Assembly: GCA_002338885.1 (NCBI GenBank)
Contig: DDJI01000006.1
Location: 1 to 9,423 of the forward strand
Length of the DNA: 9,423 bases
Direction of reading: 5' to 3'
Source of the DNA: Ruminococcus sp. UBA1828
GTDB lineage: Bacteria; Bacillota; Clostridia; Oscillospirales; Ruminococcaceae
The position numbers were made by a program, and so were the translations under genes. Position 1 is the stretch's first letter; every line of letters starts with the position of its first letter. The notes beneath the pieces are model-generated. The model had not been told where the DNA came from. It saw nothing but the letters and a program-made list of their open reading frames with translations, and did no database searches. This document shows positions 1-5,449 of the stretch, one piece after another.

Positions 1-109
1 GCAGACGTTCAAAGGCTTCTCTGACGACGACCTTGACAATCTGCACCGGTACTTAAAGCAGATTTCCGAAAATCTTCAAGGTGTTTGTGAAGAATCAAAA
101 AGCAAATAA
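1..109 (+). CDS. MarR-family transcriptional regulator, C-terminal end (5' part outside window)
   Basis: An open frame enters from the left edge (first complete codon at 2) and stops with TAA at 107-109, giving 35 residues. The piece contains GFSDDDLDNLHRYLKQISEN, which resembles the C-terminal helix of MarR-family winged-helix regulators (pattern GFS-(D/E)-(D/E)-x-L followed by an amphipathic helix and an Asn-Leu pair). That helix forms part of the dimer interface in MarR proteins. The DNA-binding part lies outside the window. Only 30 bases separate the stop from the ATG of the first exporter gene, so the two are probably co-transcribed. A MarR gene directly ahead of a pair of ABC exporter genes is a common Firmicute arrangement in which the regulator represses its own operon until a drug-like ligand binds; that role is inferred here. 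With only 35 residues visible, the family call is moderately sure. Confidence 0.66.
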   Translation, partial: QTFKGFSDDDLDNLHRYLKQISENLQGVCEESKSK

Positions 110-116
110 ACCATTT

Positions 117-124
117 AGAAAGGA
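117..124 (+). promoter_or_regulatory. Ribosome binding site of the first exporter gene
   Basis: AGAAAGGA sits at 117-124. It directly abuts the TTG at 125, leaving no room for initiation there, and is 15 bases upstream of the ATG at 140. It therefore argues against TTG 125 and for ATG 140, although 15 bases is longer than usual spacing. Confidence 0.55.
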
Positions 125-139
125 TTGATAGCTAAAAAT

Positions 140-1876
140 ATGCATTGGTTTAAGTATATCAAACCCTATCTTTTTTACTTTATCATAACTCCGCTTTGCA
201 TGCTCATGGAGGTTGCGGGCGAGGTTATAATGCCGAGGCTTTTAGGAATGGTTATAGACAGCCAGAAGAACGGCACATTGACTGTAAGCGAAAGCCTTTT
301 AGTGATGCTTGCTATCATTTTATGTGCGCTTGCCATGATGGCGGGCGGAATAGGCGGCTCATATTTCGGAGCAAAAGCTTCGGTAAACTTTGCAACCGAT
401 TTGCGCCAGGACATATTTGAAAAGGTTCAGACCTATTCGTTTGCAAACATCGACAAGTTTTCGACCGGTTCACTGGTCACGAGAATGACAAACGACGTCA
501 CCCAGATGCAAAACTTTGTAAACATGCTCCTGAGAATGGCCTTCAGGGCGCCCGGAATGCTGATTGCGGCGCTGTTCATGGCGATTTCGCTTCAGCCTTC
601 GCTCACCGTCACGTTTGCGGTTGCTATACCGCTTCTTTTGATTGCGGTAGGAGCCATCATTCTCACCGGCTTCTCAAGGTTTGAAGTGGTTCAGAAAAAA
701 CTCGACCGACTCAATTCAATAGTACAGGAGAACGTGACAAACGTCAGGGTTGTAAAGAGCTTTGTGCGTGAGGATCACGAGGTAAAGAAATTTGCCGGCG
801 CGAACAAAGACCTCAAAAAAGCCGGAATGAGCGCAATGAACATCATGATCTTCCTCTCGCCTGTTACTACGCTTATCATGAACGTAACGGTTTTGTTCAT
901 CATATACTTCGGAAGCCAGATGGTTTACGACACTCAGATGGAAGTCGGCGCTCTTTCGACGTTTGTAACATACACGACTCAGATACTCTTCTCACTGATG
1001 ATGGTTTCCATGCTCTTTATGATGTCCTCAAGGGCGCTTGCATCCGCAAAGCGTATAAAGGAAGTGCTCGAGGAGCAGCCCGACATATCCGACGAGAACG
1101 CAAAGTTCCCGCAGCTTGAGATACAAAAGGGCGACATTGAGTTTAAGAACGTCACATTCAGGTACTACAAAAACTCTTCGGAGTGCGTGTTAGACAACAT
1201 AAATCTGAAAATACCGGCGAAATCAATTGTGGGAATCATCGGCTCTACCGGCTGCGGAAAGACAACACTTGTTTCCATGATACCAAGGCTTTACGATCCG
1301 GACAGCGGCGAGGTTCTCATCGACGGCATAAACGTAAAGGACTATTCGCTTTACAACCTGCGTGAGGGAATAGGCATGGTTTTGCAGAACAACACGCTGT
1401 TCTCCGGAACGATAGAGGAAAACCTGCGTTGGGGAAATGAAAACGCCACCGAAGAGCAGATAGTAGAAGCTGCAAAGAGCGCACAGGCGGATAAGTTTGT
1501 GTCGTCGTTCAAGGACGGATACAAGACCGAGATTGACCAGGGCGGTACGAACGTATCGGGCGGACAGAAGCAGCGCTTGTGCATTGCAAGAACTCTTCTT
1601 AAAAACCCCAAGGTTATCATCTTAGACGACTCCACAAGCGCCGTTGACACTGCAACCGAGGCTCAGATAAGAAATGCATTCCGAAACGAGCTTGCCGGCT
1701 CGACGAAGATAATCATAGCCCAAAGAATTTCCTCCGTAAAGGATGCGGACATGATTATAGTTATGAACGAAGGCAAGATCACAGGTATAGGAACTCACGA
1801 CGAGCTTATGCAGTCGAACGAGGCGTACCAGGAAATCTACTACTCTCAGCATGACGCCGAGAAGAAAGGAGCTTGA
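140..1876 (+). CDS. ABC-B exporter half-transporter with degenerate ATP site (BmrC/YheI-like)
   Basis: This 578-residue protein fuses an ABC-exporter membrane domain (about residues 10-305, six predicted helices) to a nucleotide-binding domain (about 325-560). Visible motifs are Walker A GSTGCGKTT at 368, signature VSGGQ at 472-476, and Walker B VIILDD ending at 497. The residue after the Walker B aspartate is Asp497 instead of the catalytic Glu. The switch loop reads IAQRISSV, with Gln528 instead of His. Both changes mark the degenerate ATP site of heterodimeric exporters such as BmrCD and TM287/288. The length matches B. subtilis BmrC/YheI, about 585 residues. The partner is the next gene, 6 bases downstream. 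I chose ATG 140 over TTG 125 because the Shine-Dalgarno touches the TTG and because MHWFKYIKPY fits the usual family N-terminus. The likely role is drug or lipid-like substrate efflux at the cytoplasmic membrane; the substrate cannot be read from sequence. Confidence 0.93.
   Translation: MHWFKYIKPYLFYFIITPLCMLMEVAGEVIMPRLLGMVIDSQKNGTLTVSESLLVMLAIILCALAMMAGGIGGSYFGAKASVNFATDLRQDIFEKVQTYSFANIDKFSTGSLVTRMTNDVTQMQNFVNMLLRMAFRAPGMLIAALFMAISLQPSLTVTFAVAIPLLLIAVGAIILTGFSRFEVVQKKLDRLNSIVQENVTNVRVVKSFVREDHEVKKFAGANKDLKKAGMSAMNIMIFLSPVTTLIMNVTVLFIIYFGSQMVYDTQMEVGALSTFVTYTTQILFSLMMVSMLFMMSSRALASAKRIKEVLEEQPDISDENAKFPQLEIQKGDIEFKNVTFRYYKNSSECVLDNINLKIPAKSIVGIIGSTGCGKTTLVSMIPRLYDPDSGEVLIDGINVKDYSLYNLREGIGMVLQNNTLFSGTIEENLRWGNENATEEQIVEAAKSAQADKFVSSFKDGYKTEIDQGGTNVSGGQKQRLCIARTLLKNPKVIILDDSTSAVDTATEAQIRNAFRNELAGSTKIIIAQRISSVKDADMIIVMNEGKITGIGTHDELMQSNEAYQEIYYSQHDAEKKGA
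1866..1871 (+). promoter_or_regulatory. Ribosome binding site of the second exporter gene
   Basis: AAGGAG lies within the last codons of the upstream exporter gene, 11 bases before the ATG at 1883. The overlap with coding sequence and the 6-base gap between genes suggest translational coupling of the two subunits, as expected for an obligate heterodimer. Confidence 0.6.
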
Positions 1877-1882
1877 GACTGT

Positions 1883-3847
1883 ATGGCAAGAGATTTAGCA
1901 TCACTTCAAAAGCAGTATAACAGCTCTGCAACCGAGCGGCGAGGCGGACCCGGCGGAGGTCCCGGACCCGGAGGCCCGGGCGGGAGAGGTGCAAGAGGCT
2001 CTGTAAGCGCAAAGTCTCTCAAAAACTCCAAACACACGATAAGGCGAATAATAGGATATCTCACGTGTCACAAGCTGAGGCTTTTAGTTGTACTTCTTTG
2101 CATGCTTTTAAACGCGGTATCATCGCTTTGCGCTTCGTACATGCTTGCTCCTATAATCAACAAGCTGACGCTTGCCGTGACCGGAAAGGAGCAGCCGCTG
2201 AGCGGAATTGAAAAGCTTGCGGACAACATAATAACAAGCTTTACCGGAACGATAAACGTAGCCATAAGAAGTGAAATGCTCAGCTACATCTTTACGGTTA
2301 TACTCATATTTGCCGCGGTTTATGGGGTAGGAGTGCTCACATCATATCTTCAATCAAAGTTCATGTTGGTAATATCTCAGGGAACTATAGAGTCAATAAG
2401 AAACGACCTGTTTACAAAGCTTCAAAAGCTCCCTGTCCGCTACTTTGACTCTAACCCCACCGGTGAAATAATGTCAAGGTTCACAAATGATATCGACAAC
2501 ATAGACATGATGATAAACAACTCCCTGACATCTATTATATCGGGAATTGTAACGCTCATAGGAACGTTTGTGTTCATGATAACAACCAACTGGCTGCTCA
2601 CGCTGATAACGGTAGTTTTCATACCGATATTTACATTCGGCGGCGGCGCGATAGCAAAGCTGTCCTCTAAATACTACAGCGGACAGCAGGCTGCTTTGGG
2701 CGCGATAAACGGCTACACCGAAGAGACCGTGACAGGACAAAAGGTTGTAAAGGTGTTTAACCACGAGAACACATGCGTGCAGGAATTCAAGCTTTTAAAC
2801 CAGGACATGCGCAAAAAGCAGTTTAAAGCGCAGTTTTGGGGCTCTGTCATGGGTCCGATAATGGGCAACACATCTCAGATTTCATACGGCGTAACGATAG
2901 GCATAGGCGGAATACTCATGGTGTTCGGCAAGCTTTCAACCGGTGCGCTGACCGTATTTGCAAACTATTCAAAGCAGTTCTCAATGCCTATAAACAACAT
3001 CTCCCAGCAGATGGCAACCATATTTGCAGCGCTTGCCGGAGCTGAAAGAGTGTTTGAGGTTATGGACACCGCTCCGGAAGCTGCGGATGCTCCCGACGCC
3101 GTTACAACGCCTATAAAGGGCTACGTCGTCATGAAGGATGTCACATTCGGATACCGCCCCGACAAGATAGTTTTAAAGCACATCAGCCTTTACGCAAAGC
3201 CGGGACAGAAGATAGCGTTTGTCGGCTCTACCGGTGCAGGAAAGACTACCGTCACGAACCTTTTAAACAGGTTCTACGACATTTCGGAAGGCGAAATACT
3301 TATAGACGGCATAGACGTCAAGAAATACAAGCGCGAATACCTGCGTGAAAACATCGCAATGGTATTGCAGGACACTCACCTGTTCACCGGAACAGTGCGT
3401 GAAAACATACGCTACGGCAGGCTTGACGCCACCGACGACGAGGTTGTCGAGGCCGCAAAGACAGCAAGCGCTCACTCGTTTATCATGAGGCTTGAGCACG
3501 GATACGACACCATCCTCGAGGGCGACGGAGCGAATTTGTCTCAAGGACAAAGGCAGCTGCTCAACATAGCAAGGGCGGCCCTTTCAAAAGCGCCGATACT
3601 TGTCATGGATGAGGCCACATCGTCGGTAGACACAAGAACAGAGCGGCACATAGAGCACGGCATGACGAGGCTTATGAAGGATCGCACGACGTTTGTAATC
3701 GCTCACAGGCTGTCAACCGTAAGAAATGCAAATGCGATCATGGTTCTTGAAAACGGTGAAATCATCGAGCGAGGAGACCATGACGATCTGCTCAAGCAAA
3801 ACGGAAGGTATTACGAGCTTTACACGGGCAAAAAAGAGCTTGACTGA
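1883..3847 (+). CDS. ABC-B exporter half-transporter with catalytic ATP site (BmrD/YheH-like)
   Basis: This 654-residue partner of the preceding gene has an ABC-exporter membrane domain (about residues 60-385) and a nucleotide-binding domain (about 415-650). Walker A is GSTGAGKTT at 448. Walker B is LVMDE with catalytic Glu577, and the switch is IAHRLSTV with His608. The signature reads LSQGQ (552-556) rather than LSGGQ. It therefore supplies the intact catalytic Walker B/His while its altered signature faces the partner's degenerate site, the expected asymmetry. The length is close to B. subtilis BmrD/YheH, about 673 residues. Two features stand out: a Gly/Pro/Arg-rich N-terminal extension (about residues 19-39) before the first helix, and a roughly 40-residue loop between helices 1 and 2 (about 92-132). 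Related clostridial proteins often carry a similar Gly-rich N-terminus. A strong terminator follows the stop, closing the operon. Confidence 0.94.
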   Translation: MARDLASLQKQYNSSATERRGGPGGGPGPGGPGGRGARGSVSAKSLKNSKHTIRRIIGYLTCHKLRLLVVLLCMLLNAVSSLCASYMLAPIINKLTLAVTGKEQPLSGIEKLADNIITSFTGTINVAIRSEMLSYIFTVILIFAAVYGVGVLTSYLQSKFMLVISQGTIESIRNDLFTKLQKLPVRYFDSNPTGEIMSRFTNDIDNIDMMINNSLTSIISGIVTLIGTFVFMITTNWLLTLITVVFIPIFTFGGGAIAKLSSKYYSGQQAALGAINGYTEETVTGQKVVKVFNHENTCVQEFKLLNQDMRKKQFKAQFWGSVMGPIMGNTSQISYGVTIGIGGILMVFGKLSTGALTVFANYSKQFSMPINNISQQMATIFAALAGAERVFEVMDTAPEAADAPDAVTTPIKGYVVMKDVTFGYRPDKIVLKHISLYAKPGQKIAFVGSTGAGKTTVTNLLNRFYDISEGEILIDGIDVKKYKREYLRENIAMVLQDTHLFTGTVRENIRYGRLDATDDEVVEAAKTASAHSFIMRLEHGYDTILEGDGANLSQGQRQLLNIARAALSKAPILVMDEATSSVDTRTERHIEHGMTRLMKDRTTFVIAHRLSTVRNANAIMVLENGEIIERGDHDDLLKQNGRYYELYTGKKELD

Positions 3848-3887
3848 TACTAAAGCGGCTAAAACAAAAAACAAAACAATGTTTTTT

Positions 3888-3912
3888 CGGCAGATTTATT
3901 CTGCCGTTTTTT
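3888..3912 (+). terminator. Intrinsic terminator after the exporter operon
   Basis: A perfect 7-bp stem, CGGCAGA (3888-3894) paired with TCTGCCG (3900-3906), has a 5-base loop and is followed at once by six T (3907-3912). It lies 40 bases after the exporter stop codon. It separates the exporter unit from spoIVB, so spoIVB should have its own promoter between 3913 and 4087. Confidence 0.9.
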
Positions 3913-4068
3913 ATGCAAAAATACTCAGCAGCGCGATGCGATCATGGCTTTGAAGATGAAAAAAATTTATTAAAACATGCCGCGCAATATGGCAAGTAAA
4001 ATAATGCTTGAAAAAGCCCGCGGTTATTTTGCGGCTATCTGTAAAAAATACTTTTTGAAAACGAGAAG

Positions 4069-4074
4069 AAAGGA
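4069..4074 (+). promoter_or_regulatory. Ribosome binding site of spoIVB
   Basis: AAAGGA lies 13 bases upstream of ATG 4088. It supports that start over the in-frame ATG at 3977, which has no A/G-rich Shine-Dalgarno in front of it and would add 37 residues not typical of SpoIVB. Confidence 0.5.
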
Positions 4075-4087
4075 ACTTGTTATCAAA

Positions 4088-5305
4088 ATGAAAAGTCTAA
4101 TCAAAAGCTTTTCCGCAGTGCTTTTAGCGGCGCTTACTGCGATAATGGGCATAGTCGGGTACTACGATGCGACGCTGCCCGAATATTATTATGTTTCGGG
4201 AAGCGGTGTTTCATCGCTGACCTGTTTTTTTGACGTGACACTGACGGCTAAAGAGGACGCGCTTTCGGCAAGCACGGACAACTGCGTTGAGGCGGACGCA
4301 GAGCTGAAGCTGTTCGGAATCATACCGATTAAGGATGCAAAAGTTACAAAATCAGACCCGCCGATGCTGATACCGGGCGGCACGCCCATAGGCATAAAGC
4401 TGCTCACTGACGGCGTAATGGTTGTAAAGGTTCAGGACGTTGAAAAGGGCGTGTGTCCGGCTGTTGACGCCGGAATATGCGCGGGCGACAACATTATAGA
4501 GGCGGACGGCGTGAAGATAAGCTCCTCATCACAGCTGTCGGAAATAATCTCCGCATCAAAAGGAAACACGGTGCAGATCACCCTCACCAGGGACGGGCAG
4601 ACCATACAAACTGCAATCAACCCCGTATTTTCCGAGAACGACGGCACATACAAGGGCGGCATGTGGATACGCGACAGCTCGGCGGGAGTGGGCACGCTTA
4701 CGTTTATAGACCCGTATACCGGCATATACGGTGCGCTCGGTCATCCGATATCAGACTGTGACACCTACAAAATGCTGCCACTGGGTTCCGGCGAAATTGC
4801 CGATGTGACCATCACCGGATATGAAAGCGGCACGCGCGGATGCCCCGGAGAGCTGTACGGAAAGTTTGTATCGGGGCTTGCCTCGGGAAGCATAATTAAA
4901 AATTGCGACCAAGGCGTATTCGGAAAGATGACATACGCCTCAAAGAAGGATGCTATACCGATAGCATTCAAATCGGAGGTAAAGACAGGCGCTGCAAAGA
5001 TGCTTGCCACCATAGAGGGAAACAGTCCGAAGGAGTACGATGTCGAGATTGAAAAGCTGAGTCTCAGTCCGGCGGCAAAGACTAAAAACATCGTAATTCG
5101 CGTGACGGACGAGGAGCTGCTCGAACAGACGGGCGGCATAGTTCAAGGCATGTCCGGCAGCCCGATAATTCAGGACGGAAAGCTTGTGGGAGCAGTGACG
5201 CACGTGTTTGTCAGCGACCCGACAAGGGGCTACGGCATACTGATAGAGGACATGCTCGAAGAGGCAAACGAGCTGATTGAAAGCTCAGCCGGCCAAGCGG
5301 CGTAA
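4088..5305 (+). CDS. spoIVB: SpoIVB peptidase (stage IV sporulation serine protease, family S55)
   Basis: This 405-residue protein is close to the 425 of B. subtilis SpoIVB. A single N-terminal membrane anchor (about residues 8-25) is followed by a short linker, a PDZ domain (about 96-180, opening with LIPGGTPIGIKL) and an S55 peptidase domain (about 190-400). The catalytic triad is readable: His219 in GALGHPISD, Asp341 in VTDEELL and Ser356 in GIVQGMSGSP. The Asp-Ser distance of 15 equals that of B. subtilis (Asp363, Ser378). In B. subtilis the forespore secretes SpoIVB into the intermembrane space, where it cleaves SpoIVFA to release SpoIVFB and trigger pro-sigma-K processing. Clostridia often lack parts of that pathway, so its target here is uncertain. 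The gene is monocistronic, insulated by terminators on both sides, and not followed by spo0A. I found no convincing sigma-F or sigma-G promoter upstream. Confidence 0.95.
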   Translation: MKSLIKSFSAVLLAALTAIMGIVGYYDATLPEYYYVSGSGVSSLTCFFDVTLTAKEDALSASTDNCVEADAELKLFGIIPIKDAKVTKSDPPMLIPGGTPIGIKLLTDGVMVVKVQDVEKGVCPAVDAGICAGDNIIEADGVKISSSSQLSEIISASKGNTVQITLTRDGQTIQTAINPVFSENDGTYKGGMWIRDSSAGVGTLTFIDPYTGIYGALGHPISDCDTYKMLPLGSGEIADVTITGYESGTRGCPGELYGKFVSGLASGSIIKNCDQGVFGKMTYASKKDAIPIAFKSEVKTGAAKMLATIEGNSPKEYDVEIEKLSLSPAAKTKNIVIRVTDEELLEQTGGIVQGMSGSPIIQDGKLVGAVTHVFVSDPTRGYGILIEDMLEEANELIESSAGQAA

Positions 5306-5346
5306 TAAAGAACAGCACTAAAAAAATCACCGACCACAAAAACCCG

Positions 5347-5391
5347 ACTGTCAAGGCGGGGCTGACGCCGCCTCAAAACGAAAAAGACAGT
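5347..5391. repeat. Nested inverted repeat in the convergent spacer
   Basis: An outer pair, ACTGTC (5347-5352) and GACAGT (5386-5391), encloses an inner pair, AGGCGG (5354-5359) and CCGCCT (5368-5373). It lies about 40 bases after the spoIVB stop. Neither strand has a clean T-run right after the outer stem. On the minus strand, a T-rich stretch follows a few bases later, so it may be an accessory terminator for the permease transcript. Confidence 0.5.
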
Positions 5392-5404
5392 GTAAAAGCA
5401 AAAT

Positions 5405-5444
5405 CCCCTCCGCCGTGCATGCGCAAGCGGAGGGGTTATTATTT
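5405..5444. terminator. Shared terminator stem-loop between convergent genes
   Basis: A perfect 9-bp GC-rich stem, CCCCTCCGC (5405-5413) with GCGGAGGGG (5427-5435), has a 13-base loop that contains a GCATGC palindrome. On the + strand it is followed by TTATTATTT. On the - strand it is followed by ATTTTGCTTTT. It lies 100 bases after the spoIVB stop and 15 bases beyond the permease stop. It probably terminates both transcripts, though both T-tracts are interrupted. Confidence 0.75.
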
Positions 5445-5449
5445 GCGGA

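Noticed and set aside
125..139. TTG start for the first exporter gene
   Set aside because: The AGAAAGGA core ends directly at this TTG, which leaves no spacing. ATG 140 fits the family N-terminus better.
4015..4047. Weak stem (AGCCCGC with GCGGCT) in the spoIVB leader as a riboswitch or attenuator
   Set aside because: The pairing is short and bulged, has no matching alternative structure and resembles no known riboswitch class.
3977..4087. N-terminal extension of SpoIVB from the ATG at 3977
   Set aside because: It would place 37 basic residues before the signal anchor and lacks a Shine-Dalgarno. ATG 4088 has an upstream AAAGGA and gives a normal SpoIVB N-terminus.
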